64,000 bases of DNA from Pseudaquidulcibacter saccharophilus (GTDB lineage: Bacteria > Pseudomonadota > Alphaproteobacteria > Caulobacterales > Aquidulcibacteraceae), in assembly GCF_019455445.1 (NCBI RefSeq), contig NZ_JAHWUS010000003.1, positions 310,001 to 374,000 of the forward strand, given 5' to 3'. The position numbers were made by a program, and so were the translations under genes. Of the stretch, positions 1 through 9,292 are shown piece by piece (within the stretch, counting starts at the first letter, position 1; the number at the start of each line of letters is the position of its first letter). The notes under the pieces are model-generated. The model was not told where the DNA came from and did not search any database. It saw only the letters and a list, made by a program, of their open reading frames with translations.

Positions 1-1206
1 TTAAAACCTGATGAAGGTTTGGCGGCTGTTGGTGCTTCTGCACCGCCTTCATTACCTCTTACTTCATGGTCAAATGCATCTGGGAACCCAAATGCAACAA
101 TTGAGAATATCACTGGTGATGGCTCATTATCGATTGCTTGGAAGAAGAAACTTGGTGCGGGTGCAAATAAATCGGTTGGCCTTATTGGTCAGCCATTAAT
201 TGCCGACAATAAAATCATGCTTCTTGATGCCAGCCTTACTTTGCATGCTTATAGTGCGGATGGGCAAAAGAAATTATGGTCTGTTTCTTTGGGTGAACCA
301 AAGAAAAAAGGCTGGTTTAAATCGCAAACCAAGGCAACTGCTGGCGGTATTGGCTATGAAAATGGCGTAATTGTTGCCGCTTCTGGCTTTGGCGAGATTA
401 TTGGCATTGACGCAACGAATGGCAAAATCATGTGGCGTTTAGTAACCGATGCGCCGGTGCATTCTTCGCCGCTTGTTGCGAATGGTCGTGCTTATGCGGT
501 GTCTGTAACTTCGCAACTATATGCAATTGATGATAAAACTGGTGAACTTGTATGGACGCAATCTGGCCTTACAGAGAGTGCGCGCGTTCTTTCATCGTCT
601 TCATCAGTTATACAGGGCGATACTTTGATTACCCCATTCTCATCAGGTGAGGTTGTTGCTTCTTTGACGGCAAATGGTCGTCGTCTTTGGAATGAAAGCC
701 TTTCTCGAGTTACCGGTGGCAACTCCCTTGCATCAATTAATGATATTGCTGGACACCCGGTTATTAATGACGGTGCAGTCTACGCGGTTTCCCAATCTGG
801 CCTGCTTGCGGCGATTGATTTGCGTTCTGGCGTGAAAACATGGGACAAATCAATATCTTCAATCCAAAGCCCTTGGGTTGCGGGCGCATATGTTTACGTG
901 GTTTCTGTTGATGCCGAACTTTATTGCCTTGAAAAATCAAGTGGCAGAATTGTTTGGATGACGCAACTTGACCGTTTTAAAAATGCGAAAAAGAAGAAAG
1001 GCAAAATCGTTTGGACTGGACCAGTAATGGTTGAAGGACATTTGGTTCTTGCATCATCTGAAGGGGAAATCGTTGAGGTTAACCCAACTAAAGGTGAGAT
1101 TGTAAACAAAATCAAAGGCAAAGAAGAGTTTTTGATTGCGCCATCGGTTGCGGATGGCACGGTTTACTTCCTTGCAAATGATGGCACAATGGTGTCTTTG
1201 AAATAA
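1..1206 (+). CDS. bamB: BamB-like outer membrane assembly lipoprotein (5' partial)
   Basis: The reading frame is open to the left edge of the window, so the true start and any lipoprotein signal lie outside it; about 401 residues are visible. The sequence is a PQQ-like beta-propeller: blade motifs recur, such as LYAIDDKTGELVW, IIGIDATNGKIMW, LAAIDLRSGVKTW and LYCLEKSSGRIVW. BamB is the propeller subunit of the BAM complex, which inserts outer-membrane beta-barrels from the periplasmic side. It lies 13 nt upstream of der, and bamB-der is a recurrent proteobacterial gene pair, which supports the call over other PQQ-propeller proteins. The family assignment is firm, and the specific name rests partly on context. 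Confidence 0.85.
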   Translation, partial: LKPDEGLAAVGASAPPSLPLTSWSNASGNPNATIENITGDGSLSIAWKKKLGAGANKSVGLIGQPLIADNKIMLLDASLTLHAYSADGQKKLWSVSLGEPKKKGWFKSQTKATAGGIGYENGVIVAASGFGEIIGIDATNGKIMWRLVTDAPVHSSPLVANGRAYAVSVTSQLYAIDDKTGELVWTQSGLTESARVLSSSSSVIQGDTLITPFSSGEVVASLTANGRRLWNESLSRVTGGNSLASINDIAGHPVINDGAVYAVSQSGLLAAIDLRSGVKTWDKSISSIQSPWVAGAYVYVVSVDAELYCLEKSSGRIVWMTQLDRFKNAKKKKGKIVWTGPVMVEGHLVLASSEGEIVEVNPTKGEIVNKIKGKEEFLIAPSVADGTVYFLANDGTMVSLK

Positions 1207-1219
1207 TTGAAACCTTGAT

Positions 1220-2749
1220 ATGGCACTAAAAACTGCAATTGTTGGTCGTCCCAATGTGGGTAAGTCCACGCTTTTCAACAGATTAGCGGGGCGTAAACTT
1301 GCGATTGTTGATGATATGCCCGGCGTAACACGTGACCGCCGTGAGGCAAAAGGACGTTTGGGCGATATTGATTTATTGCTTATCGATACTGCTGGCTTTG
1401 AAAATGTTAAGGACGAAAGTCTTGAAGCGCGTATGCGCGAACAAACCGAAGAAGCCATCAAAGAAGCCGAAATTTGCTTGTTTGTATTTGATGCCCGCGT
1501 TGGTGTTACCCCGCATGACGAGATTTTTGCCGCACTTTTGCGCAAGCATAATAAGCCGGTTATCGTCCTTGCCAATAAAGCGGAGGGGAAATCAACTGAA
1601 ATTGGCGCAAATGAGGGTTTCTCATTAGGTCTTGGTGAACCTATCCCCATTTCTGCTGAGCATGGTGAAGGTATGTCCGACATCTATGCTGCCTTCATTG
1701 AAAAACTTGGTGAGCGTGCGGGTGCTGATTTAGGTTATGGCGAAGATGAAGAAAACCCACCCTTGCGCCTTGCAATTATTGGTCGCCCAAATGCCGGTAA
1801 ATCAACACTTATCAATGCTATCATTGGTGAAGACAGACTTATAACTGGTGCCGAAGCAGGTATCACACGCGATTCAATTGGTATCGACTGGGAATGGGAT
1901 AATACCCGTGTTAAACTTATTGATACCGCAGGGATGCGCCGCAAGGCAAAGGTTCAAGAGAAATTAGAGGTTCTTTCGGTTGCTGATACCATTCGGGCCA
2001 TCCGCTTTGCCGAGATTTGTTTTGTTGTTATGGGCGCGGATGAAGCGTTTGAAAAACAAGATTTGCAAATTGCTGATTTGGTTGCACGTGAGGGGCGGGG
2101 CCTTGTTTATGTCATAACCAAATGGGATGCCGTAGAAAACCCGCAAGAACGTATGAAGGAATTGCGTGAGCGTTCTGAAAAAGCCTTGCCAGAAGTTAAG
2201 GGCGCGCCAATGGTTGTGGTTTCTGCCATGACTGGTTATGGGCTTGATCGCCTATTGCCTGCGGCACTTGATGTTCATGATGATTGGAACGCGCGCATCA
2301 AAACCCGTGATTTGAACGATTGGTTAAAAGAGGCTGTTTCAAAACAACCGCCGCCAATGATTGAAGGCAAGCGGGTAAAGCCAAAATATATTTCGCAAAT
2401 CAAGGCACGTCCGCCAACATTTGTTTTGATTGCCAACCGTGCTGCGGGGCTACCTGAAAACTATGTGCGCTATCTTACCAATGGAATTCGCGTGGCGTTT
2501 GATATGCCGGCTGTTCCGATGCGCTTTTTCGTACGTGCACCGAAAAACCCATTTGTTGATGGCGTTGCAGAAAAGCCAAAGTATCAAAGCAATACGAAGG
2601 GGCCATCAATCCCTAAACCTGATAAACCAAAGCAACAGGAACGCAGCCTGAAAATTTCCAACCCACGTAAAGCGTTGGCGGCGAAAAAGGCGGCAACTGG
2701 CAAGGGTAAAAAATTCTCTCATAACCCTGGCAAAAGACCATTTAAATAA
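1220..2749 (+). CDS. der: Ribosome-assembly GTPase Der (EngA)
   Basis: At 509 aa this has the tandem GTPase layout unique to Der. The first G domain has GRPNVGKSTLFNRL near residue 8 and the second has GRPNAGKSTLINAI near residue 190, each with a DTAG switch II and an NKxE- or TKWD-type specificity motif. A KH-like C-terminal domain follows. Der acts in late 50S subunit assembly. The C-terminal tail from about residue 455 is rich in Lys, Pro and Ser, as is common in alphaproteobacterial forms. It is probably co-transcribed with bamB. Nothing looks damaged. Confidence 0.97.
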   Translation: MALKTAIVGRPNVGKSTLFNRLAGRKLAIVDDMPGVTRDRREAKGRLGDIDLLLIDTAGFENVKDESLEARMREQTEEAIKEAEICLFVFDARVGVTPHDEIFAALLRKHNKPVIVLANKAEGKSTEIGANEGFSLGLGEPIPISAEHGEGMSDIYAAFIEKLGERAGADLGYGEDEENPPLRLAIIGRPNAGKSTLINAIIGEDRLITGAEAGITRDSIGIDWEWDNTRVKLIDTAGMRRKAKVQEKLEVLSVADTIRAIRFAEICFVVMGADEAFEKQDLQIADLVAREGRGLVYVITKWDAVENPQERMKELRERSEKALPEVKGAPMVVVSAMTGYGLDRLLPAALDVHDDWNARIKTRDLNDWLKEAVSKQPPPMIEGKRVKPKYISQIKARPPTFVLIANRAAGLPENYVRYLTNGIRVAFDMPAVPMRFFVRAPKNPFVDGVAEKPKYQSNTKGPSIPKPDKPKQQERSLKISNPRKALAAKKAATGKGKKFSHNPGKRPFK

Positions 2750-2780
2750 ATACATTTACTTTTCTATATGCTTAATATAT

Positions 2781-2796
2781 AAATCATATATGATTT
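2781..2796. promoter_or_regulatory. 16-bp perfect palindrome upstream of the parD-like gene
   Basis: AAATCATATATGATTT is a perfect palindrome that ends 16 nt before the proposed TTG start of the ParD-like gene, in an AT-rich region. ParD-type ribbon-helix-helix proteins commonly autoregulate by binding such dyads, so this is a plausible operator. That role is inferred from position only. Confidence 0.45.
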
Positions 2797-2812
2797 GTAT
2801 ATGGAGTATATA

Positions 2813-3028
2813 TTGGGCATTGTAAATATTGACGACGAATTACACGAACAAATTCGTAAGGCATGTAGTGTGTCGCAACGTTCTATTAACGCACAGGCGG
2901 CGTTTTGGATTAAAATCGGCATGATGGCAGAGTTAGAGCCAAATTTGACCTATAATCAAATTATGTGCCGTGAATTAAAAGCCGTTGGCCTTGAAACTTA
3001 TTTAGTCGCGTCGGCGCGTAATGATTAA
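2813..3028 (+). CDS. ParD-like ribbon-helix-helix protein
   Basis: This is a 71-aa protein when started at TTG 2813 (MGIVNIDDELHEQIRKA...), which has a GGAG box 6 nt upstream; an in-frame ATG at 2801 is the alternative. The sequence IDDELHEQIRKACSVSQRS followed by INAQAAFWIKIGMMAE matches the ParD_like family, which resembles the DNA-binding antitoxin ParD. No ParE/RelE toxin is adjacent. Instead the stop codon overlaps the start of a type I methionine aminopeptidase gene by 8 nt, which implies translational coupling. Its role is unknown; it may be a transcriptional autorepressor of the pair. Confidence 0.75.
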   Translation: MGIVNIDDELHEQIRKACSVSQRSINAQAAFWIKIGMMAELEPNLTYNQIMCRELKAVGLETYLVASARND

Positions 3029-3791
3029 GTCACCCCAAGAAATTGCCGTTATGGCGGAGGCTGGACGGCTTTTGGCTGCTGTTTTCACTATGCTTGATGG
3101 TGTTGATTTTAATGGCATGACAACCATGCAAGTTAATGACATGGTTGAAGATTATATTGTTAATAATCTCAAGGCACGTCCGGCAAGCAAGGGGCAATAT
3201 AATTATGAATATGTTTTGAATTGCTCTATTAATGAGGTTGTTTGCCACGGTGTCCCATCAAATGATGAGGTAATGAAAAATGGTGATATCGTAAATTTTG
3301 ATATTACCTTGGAGAAAAATGGCTATATCGCCGACTCTAGTAAAACCTATATGATTGGCGAGGTTTCAGGAGCCGCAAAACGCCTTGTTCGCACAACCTA
3401 TGAAGCATTATGGCGCGGGATAAAAGCGGTTCGCCCCGGCGCAACCTTGGGCGATATTGGGTTTGCAATTGAAAAACATGCAAAGAAAAATGGCTACACT
3501 GTCGTGCGTGAATATTGTGGGCATGGCATTGGGCGTGAAATGCATGAAGAGCCAAATGTCATGCATTTTGGACGTCCTTCGCATGGATTGAAACTGCGTG
3601 AAGGCATGGTTTTCACCATTGAGCCAATGATAAATCAGGGAAAGCATACAACTGTAACCCTTGATGACGGCTGGACGGTGGTAACAACTGACGGCAAATT
3701 ATCAGCACAATTTGAACACACAATTGCGGTAACAAAAACTGGTTATCAGGTTTTGACTTTACGACCAGATGAAAAACCAAACGCCAAATAA
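3021..3791 (+). CDS. map: Type I methionine aminopeptidase
   Basis: This 256-aa enzyme removes the initiator methionine from nascent proteins. The metal-binding residues of the family are visible: D in VNFDITLEKNGYIADSS, H in REYCGHGIGREMHEEP, and E in FTIEPMINQG and SAQFEHTIAV. It lacks the N-terminal zinc-finger extension, so it is a short MAP1. There is no clear ribosome-binding site, and its start overlaps the ParD-like gene (ATGATTAA), so translation is probably coupled. Its position next to a ParD-like gene rather than the rpsB-tsf region suggests it could be a second, accessory map copy; that is inference. Confidence 0.93.
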   Translation: MIKSPQEIAVMAEAGRLLAAVFTMLDGVDFNGMTTMQVNDMVEDYIVNNLKARPASKGQYNYEYVLNCSINEVVCHGVPSNDEVMKNGDIVNFDITLEKNGYIADSSKTYMIGEVSGAAKRLVRTTYEALWRGIKAVRPGATLGDIGFAIEKHAKKNGYTVVREYCGHGIGREMHEEPNVMHFGRPSHGLKLREGMVFTIEPMINQGKHTTVTLDDGWTVVTTDGKLSAQFEHTIAVTKTGYQVLTLRPDEKPNAK

Positions 3792-3797
3792 ATATCT

Positions 3798-4565
3798 TTA
3801 TTTAAGGCCACGTTTTTCCAAAAACGCCTGATAATGTTCGGTATCACGGAAATTAATACGCGCACCGTTCAGTGACTTTTCACGGGTTGGCGACATTAAT
3901 TCCAAAATCATGGTTCCAAGATCTGCCGGATGTGGCATATTGGTTTGATCTTCACCTGGATACGCACGGCGGCGCATTCCTGTTACCACTGCACCAGGAT
4001 TTAAAACGGTTGCAACGATATTATTCAAGGTCTGCTCGGCGGCCCAAGATTGCACCATGATTTCAAGACCCGCCTTTGTTGCACCATAAAGCCCCCATAA
4101 TGGACGTGGCTCTTTGGCGACCGTTGATGTCATGAAAATTGCGCGCCCCTGTGGTGCGGCCTCTAAAAGCGGTGACATTGAGTATAAAAGGCGGAATGTG
4201 GCGGTTAAATTGGTATCAATAATATTTTGTGCTTCACGTGGTGTGAAATGGGTTATTGGGGTCAAATCGCCAAGATTTGCCGCACAATGAATAAGGCCAT
4301 CAAGTTTTTGATAGCGTTCAAAAATTACCCCGCCCAAACGGTCAATCGCCGCACCATCTTTGATATCAATGGGAACAATTGTGGCATTTTCACCAGTAAT
4401 TTTGATGATTTCATCATCCAATTCTTCCAGTTTCTCTTCACGTCTGGCAAGGGCGATAACGTGATAACCGGCACGCGCCATGATAAGTGCCGCTTGTTTA
4501 CCGATACCTTGTGATGCACCGGTTACTAAAACTACTGGCTTATTATTTGGATTTGAATTTGGCAT
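3798..4565 (-). CDS. Short-chain dehydrogenase/reductase (SDR)
   Basis: The protein is 255 aa. A TGASQGIG NAD(P)-binding glycine motif lies near residue 15, CAAN sits at the NNAG position, and the YGATK active-site Tyr/Lys pair follows an S in FMTSTVAKE. It is a classical SDR, and its substrate cannot be read from the sequence. Its start shares one base with the purF stop (TAATG), so it is the last gene of the cvpA-purF operon and is translationally coupled. In alphaproteobacteria an SDR often follows purF, which agrees with this arrangement. Confidence 0.88.
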   Translation of the reverse strand: MPNSNPNNKPVVLVTGASQGIGKQAALIMARAGYHVIALARREEKLEELDDEIIKITGENATIVPIDIKDGAAIDRLGGVIFERYQKLDGLIHCAANLGDLTPITHFTPREAQNIIDTNLTATFRLLYSMSPLLEAAPQGRAIFMTSTVAKEPRPLWGLYGATKAGLEIMVQSWAAEQTLNNIVATVLNPGAVVTGMRRRAYPGEDQTNMPHPADLGTMILELMSPTREKSLNGARINFRDTEHYQAFLEKRGLK

Positions 4566-6067
4566 TATGCCTCGATTAAAAATGATAATTGTTGGAATGA
4601 TTCAGATTTAACATATTCAACATCGGCAAGACGGGTAGGGTAGTCACCGGTGAAATAATGGTCGGCATATTGTGGTGCATCTGGGTTACGTTTTTCTTCA
4701 CCCAATGCCCAATAAAGCCCTTCAACAGACAAGAAACCCAATGAATCTGCGCCAATTGCCGCCGCCATTTCTTCAACACTCATATTGGCGGCCATAAGTT
4801 GATCACGGTCTGGCATATCAATACCATAAAAATCTGGCCACTGAATTGGCGGTGATGCCGAACGAAGGTGAACTTCTTTTGCGCCCGCATCGCGCACCAT
4901 TTGCACGATTTTTTTGGAGGTTGTACCGCGAACCACACTGTCATCAATCAAAACAACGCGTTTGCCTTCGATAACTGCACGGTTTGCCGAGTGTTTACGA
5001 CGTACGCCAAATGAACGGATTTGCTGCGTTGGTTCAATAAAGGTGCGGCCAACATAATGGTTGCGGATAATACCCATTTCATACTGCACGCCAGAGCTTT
5101 CGGCATAACCCAAAGCCGCAGGAACACCAGAATCCGGAACCGGAATAACAACATCTGCCTCAACGCCAGTTTCTTGTGCAAGGCGGATGCCCATACGTTT
5201 ACGAACGCTATAAACAGATTTGCCAGCCATAATTGAATCTGGGCGGGCAAAATAAACATATTCAAAGGCACAAGGGCGGGCTTTACGTTTGCCAAACGGG
5301 AAATGGCTTTCAACTTTGCCATCGGTGCAAACCACAACCTCACCGGCCTCAATTTCGCGAACAAATTCCGCACCAATCATGTCAAGGGCGCAGGTTTCAG
5401 AGCAAAGTACAGGAGAGCCGTCCAAATTACCCAAAACCAGTGGTCGAATACCCATTGGGTCACGTGCGCCAATTAATTTGTTTTTGGTTAGGCATACAAG
5501 CGCATAAGCACCTTCGATTTGTTGCAAAGCATCAACAAGACGACCAACAATTTTTGGCGCACGAGAACGCGCGATTAATTGTAAAATAACCTCGGAATCC
5601 GAGGTTGATTGGAAGATAGCGCCATTTTGTGTAAGGTAGTCACGCATAATGCGGGCATTGGTCAAATTGCCATTATGGGCAATGGCAAAGCCGCCAGATG
5701 ATAAATCGGCAAATAGTGGCTGTACGTTACGAAGCAATGTTCCGCCAGCGGTCGAATAACGAACGTGACCAATAGCATTAGTACCCGGAAGGCTTGCAAG
5801 GGTAGAAGTTTTTGTGAAGTGGTCACCAACTAGGCCAAGGCGACGGTCTGTATGGAAATGGGCGCCATCATATGAGGCAATGCCACAACCTTCTTGTCCA
5901 CGGTGTTGCAAAGAGTGAAGGCCAAGTGCGGTAATAACCGCCGCTTCTTTGTTTCCGGAAATTCCAAAAACGCCGCATTCTTCACGCAATTTGTCTGCAT
6001 CGATATCGAAAACATCATCTTCCAACGTGTTTTTAGAAATGGCAGAATTAATATCAGACATTGTCAT
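4565..6067 (-). CDS. purF: Amidophosphoribosyltransferase PurF
   Basis: This 500-aa enzyme catalyses the first committed step of purine synthesis, converting PRPP and glutamine to phosphoribosylamine. The N-terminal nucleophile is Cys31 in REECGVFGI, so the first 30 residues are a propeptide of the kind removed in the processed PurF class. An Ntn glutaminase domain (LHSLQHRGQEGCGIASYDG) is followed by a type I PRTase domain with VVLIDDSVVRGTTSKKI. It overlaps cvpA by 4 nt upstream and the SDR gene by 1 nt downstream, forming a cvpA-purF-SDR transcript. Confidence 0.97.
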   Translation of the reverse strand: MTMSDINSAISKNTLEDDVFDIDADKLREECGVFGISGNKEAAVITALGLHSLQHRGQEGCGIASYDGAHFHTDRRLGLVGDHFTKTSTLASLPGTNAIGHVRYSTAGGTLLRNVQPLFADLSSGGFAIAHNGNLTNARIMRDYLTQNGAIFQSTSDSEVILQLIARSRAPKIVGRLVDALQQIEGAYALVCLTKNKLIGARDPMGIRPLVLGNLDGSPVLCSETCALDMIGAEFVREIEAGEVVVCTDGKVESHFPFGKRKARPCAFEYVYFARPDSIMAGKSVYSVRKRMGIRLAQETGVEADVVIPVPDSGVPAALGYAESSGVQYEMGIIRNHYVGRTFIEPTQQIRSFGVRRKHSANRAVIEGKRVVLIDDSVVRGTTSKKIVQMVRDAGAKEVHLRSASPPIQWPDFYGIDMPDRDQLMAANMSVEEMAAAIGADSLGFLSVEGLYWALGEEKRNPDAPQYADHYFTGDYPTRLADVEYVKSESFQQLSFLIEA

Positions 6068-6786
6068 TTTGGAACTACTTTCAATTTGGTGGACTCATCA
6101 CTCTTACTTTTTTCAGAGTTTTTGCTTTTATCAGAAGTTTTTTTATCTTCTTTTAGTTCAGAAAAATCGGGGATATCGCTATCCTTTTTCTTTACTGCTT
6201 TGCCGATTTCATCAGTTATAGCATTTTTCATGCCATTTTCGACACTTTTCTTTGCTGTTTCTTCGCCCTTGTGCGACGCAGTTACCGCCGTGTCAATTGC
6301 GGCTTTGGTAGCTTCTGGTGCGAGACTTTTAAGGGCATCACCAGTTAGCACCAAAAATGGAAAGAATTTCGCGTCTTTTAAAATTTTTGGCCATTTATCT
6401 TCTTTGGCAACTGAAATAAAAGTTATTACAGCAATTGAAATTATCACAAAACCGCGTGCAACGCCAAATAAAATACCTGCGGTGCGGTCAATTACGCCCA
6501 ATGGCTCTGAATCGTGAACCCATTCGTGAATACGACCAGTTAAAACCCTGATGGCAACATAAACCAAAAGGAAAATCGTGATTACGGTGATGGTGTTGGC
6601 AATCCAGCTTTCGGTATTAAGGGCATCTTTTACAGGGTCACGAAAAACCGGTAGCCCCCATAAAACTGCAAGAATGGCAAGCGCCAGTGCGGTCATAGAC
6701 AAGAATTCACGAACAAAACCGCGCGCAAACGCCAATAGTGCGGAAACGCCGACAATAATTAAAACCAGGACGTCAAAGCCATTCAT
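6064..6786 (-). CDS. cvpA: CvpA family inner-membrane protein
   Basis: This 240-aa protein begins MNGFDVLVLIIVGVSALLAFARGFVRE, typical of the CvpA/colicin V production family, with about four hydrophobic segments in the first 120 residues. The C-terminal third is a charged Lys/Ser/Asp/Glu-rich tail that looks disordered. CvpA homologues are linked to envelope homeostasis and purF-operon expression, but the biochemical role is unsettled. Its end overlaps purF by 4 nt, the classic cvpA-purF arrangement. Confidence 0.92.
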   Translation of the reverse strand: MNGFDVLVLIIVGVSALLAFARGFVREFLSMTALALAILAVLWGLPVFRDPVKDALNTESWIANTITVITIFLLVYVAIRVLTGRIHEWVHDSEPLGVIDRTAGILFGVARGFVIISIAVITFISVAKEDKWPKILKDAKFFPFLVLTGDALKSLAPEATKAAIDTAVTASHKGEETAKKSVENGMKNAITDEIGKAVKKKDSDIPDFSELKEDKKTSDKSKNSEKSKSDESTKLKVVPK

Positions 6787-6824
6787 TCAATTTCAACTTC
6801 CGCGCATTTGTATAAAACCAAAGA

Positions 6825-8207
6825 TTAATCTTGGTTGCCCGTAATTAATTCCGCTAGTTCTAAAAGTTTGCCGATATGGGTCGCATTTAGCCTTAAATTG
6901 TCTTTCTTGCTAGTCTTAGTTTGCCTAAAATGTGGAATAATAGCATTTTTAAAGCCAAGTTTTTCAGCTTCTTTAAGACGTGCTTCGGTTCGTGGCACAC
7001 TTCTGATGTCACCTGAAAGTGATATTTCGCCAAATACCACACTATTTTCAGCCAAAGATATGTCTGAAATCGCAGAAATCAAGGCCGCTGCAACCGCCAA
7101 ATCGGCGGCGGGTTCGGTAATTTTCATGCCACCCGCAACATTGAGATAGATATCATGCCCGCCAAAAATAATACCACACCGCGTTTCAATAACCGCCAGA
7201 ATCATATTTAGGCGGTTGGCATCCCATCCCACTACCGAGCGGCGCGGCGAACCAAAAACGGTTTTTGCCGCCAATGCCTGAATTTCCATTAAAATCGGGC
7301 GTGTTCCTTCAAGGCCCGCAAAAACCACAGATCCTGCCTGTTGGTCGTTACGTTCATCAAGGAAAAGTGCCGATGGATTTGGTACTTGTATCAGGCCAGT
7401 ACCAGCCATTTCAAAAACGCCAATTTCATCGGTTGCGCCAAAGCGGTTTTTAAGACCGCGTAAAATACGGAATTGATGCCCGCGCTCACCTTCGAATTGC
7501 AAAACCGCATCAACAAGGTGTTCGACCACACGCGGCCCCGCGATTTGTCCATCTTTGGTAACATGCCCAACCAATATCACCGCCGTACCAGAGGTTTTGG
7601 CATAGCGCACAATTTCATGCGCACAAGTCCTAACCTGTGCGACTGTGCCGGGTGCGGTATTTAAACTATCCATCCACATGGTTTGAATGGAATCGATTAT
7701 GGCAATATCTGGTTTTTTCTCTCTAAGTGCATCTAGGACACGTGATATTTCGGTTTCCGTGGCAATCTCGACAGGTGAATCTGCAACCCCCAGACGCCTT
7801 GCACGATCTTGTAATTGGGAAACCGCTTCTTCGCCCGAAACATATAGGGTTTTTACGCCATTTCTGGCACAATTTGCCAGAACTTGTAGTAATAAAGTTG
7901 ATTTACCAATGCCGGGGTCGCCACCCAATAAAACCGCCGATGCCTTTACAAGGCCGCCACCACAAACGCGGTCAAACTCTTCGATGCCAGTTTTTATACG
8001 CTGCGGATCGGGTTCATTGGATGCAAGATTGGCAAAAGAAATATTGGCCGTTTTCTTTTTTACCTTTGGGCTTTGTGGGCTTTGGGGTGAAAGGGCGGTT
8101 TCTTCGGTTATGGTATTCCACCCGCCGCAATCATCACACTTTCCCTGCCAGCGCGCGTAAATTGCGCCACACGATTGACAGGTAAAGGTGCTTTGGGCTT
8201 TTGCCAT
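6825..8207 (-). CDS. radA: DNA repair protein RadA
   Basis: At 460 aa it has the full RadA/Sms layout. An N-terminal C4 zinc finger (C10, C13, C24, C27) comes first, then a RecA-like ATPase core with Walker A GGDPGIGKSTLL. The RadA-specific KNRFG motif follows (LKNRFGATDEIG), and then a Lon-protease-like domain. RadA promotes branch migration and homologous recombination. It is separated from alr by 2 nt and probably shares its transcript. Confidence 0.97.
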   Translation of the reverse strand: MAKAQSTFTCQSCGAIYARWQGKCDDCGGWNTITEETALSPQSPQSPKVKKKTANISFANLASNEPDPQRIKTGIEEFDRVCGGGLVKASAVLLGGDPGIGKSTLLLQVLANCARNGVKTLYVSGEEAVSQLQDRARRLGVADSPVEIATETEISRVLDALREKKPDIAIIDSIQTMWMDSLNTAPGTVAQVRTCAHEIVRYAKTSGTAVILVGHVTKDGQIAGPRVVEHLVDAVLQFEGERGHQFRILRGLKNRFGATDEIGVFEMAGTGLIQVPNPSALFLDERNDQQAGSVVFAGLEGTRPILMEIQALAAKTVFGSPRRSVVGWDANRLNMILAVIETRCGIIFGGHDIYLNVAGGMKITEPAADLAVAAALISAISDISLAENSVVFGEISLSGDIRSVPRTEARLKEAEKLGFKNAIIPHFRQTKTSKKDNLRLNATHIGKLLELAELITGNQD

Positions 8208-8209
8208 TA

Positions 8210-9283
8210 TTATTCTTCCAAATAGTTTCGTTTAAAACGGTTACCAAGCCTAGTAAGGATTTCATAGGAAATTGTATCCATATGTTTGGCCTGCTCGTCA
8301 ATTTTGACATTCTCACCAAGGAATTCAACAAAGTCACCGCATTTAAGTGCTACTTCGCAATCTGAAATATCAATGGCAATCATATCCATGGAGATTTTAC
8401 CCAAGATTGGGCAGATTTTACCACCAGCATAGGCAATACCTTTGTTGCCAGCGCTTCGTAAAAAGCCATCCGCATAACCAAGGCCAATGGTGGCAATTTT
8501 CATATCGTTTTGTGCAAGATAGGTTGCAGAATAACCAATTGTTTCACCCGCTTTGACCGTGCGTACCTGTAAAATTGGTGCGTATAAACTTACAACTGTG
8601 GCAAGCGGGTTTTCTTCATTATCAATTGGCGCCCCACCATAAAGCCCGATACCAGGGCGCACCAAGTCAAATTGATATTCGCCGCCAAGCATGGTTCCAC
8701 CCGATGCTGAAAGTGATTTTGGAACATTGAAATATGATGCCGCCTGCGAGAATGTTTCCAATTGCTTTTTATTCAATGGATCATTGCGATCGGATGATGA
8801 AACCAAATGGCTCATAACAAGGGCAAGATTTAGGTCGTTGATTGCTTTTGCATTATCAACCGCTTGTTCAGGGCGTAACCCAAGGCGGTTCATGCCGGTA
8901 TCAATATGAAGCGCAAGCTTAAGGTCGCTATTTTTTACAAATTCCAATTGTTCAATTGAATTAATAACGGGGATAATGTCAAACTCGCTAAAAATTTCGA
9001 TTTCGCTATCAAAAAAGCCCCCTAATACAAAAAGTTGGGAGCTTGCAGAAATTGCTTGTCTAACTTCGATTGCTTCTTTCAAGGTGGCAACAAAATAATT
9101 ATTGCAACCAATATTTTGTAGGCGGTGGGCAACTTTATCGACCCCAAGACCATATGCGTCGGCCTTTATAACACCGGCAACCATTGAATTTGGTGCGATT
9201 TTGTTAAAATAGCGCCAGTTTTGGGCAATTGCTTCGAGATTAATATCGATATAAGCGCCCAGAAAATTAGTATCCAAGACCAC
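8210..9283 (-). CDS. alr: Alanine racemase
   Basis: This 357-aa PLP enzyme interconverts L- and D-alanine for peptidoglycan synthesis. The PLP lysine is K40 in VIKADAYGLG, and the catalytic tyrosine lies in IGYSATY of the C-terminal beta domain. The start chosen gives the usual length; an alternative start a few residues downstream cannot be excluded. It sits between dnaB (9-nt gap) and radA (2-nt gap), the standard alphaproteobacterial dnaB-alr-radA order. Confidence 0.96.
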   Translation of the reverse strand: MVLDTNFLGAYIDINLEAIAQNWRYFNKIAPNSMVAGVIKADAYGLGVDKVAHRLQNIGCNNYFVATLKEAIEVRQAISASSQLFVLGGFFDSEIEIFSEFDIIPVINSIEQLEFVKNSDLKLALHIDTGMNRLGLRPEQAVDNAKAINDLNLALVMSHLVSSSDRNDPLNKKQLETFSQAASYFNVPKSLSASGGTMLGGEYQFDLVRPGIGLYGGAPIDNEENPLATVVSLYAPILQVRTVKAGETIGYSATYLAQNDMKIATIGLGYADGFLRSAGNKGIAYAGGKICPILGKISMDMIAIDISDCEVALKCGDFVEFLGENVKIDEQAKHMDTISYEILTRLGNRFKRNYLEE

Positions 9284-9292
9284 AGTCCCTAA

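Noticed and set aside
1054-1683. 209-aa minus-strand frame across the bamB/der junction
   Set aside because: It overlaps two well-supported plus-strand genes and shows only complementary codon artefacts.
2795-3028. ParDE toxin-antitoxin module
   Set aside because: No ParE/RelE toxin is encoded adjacent; the partner is methionine aminopeptidase.
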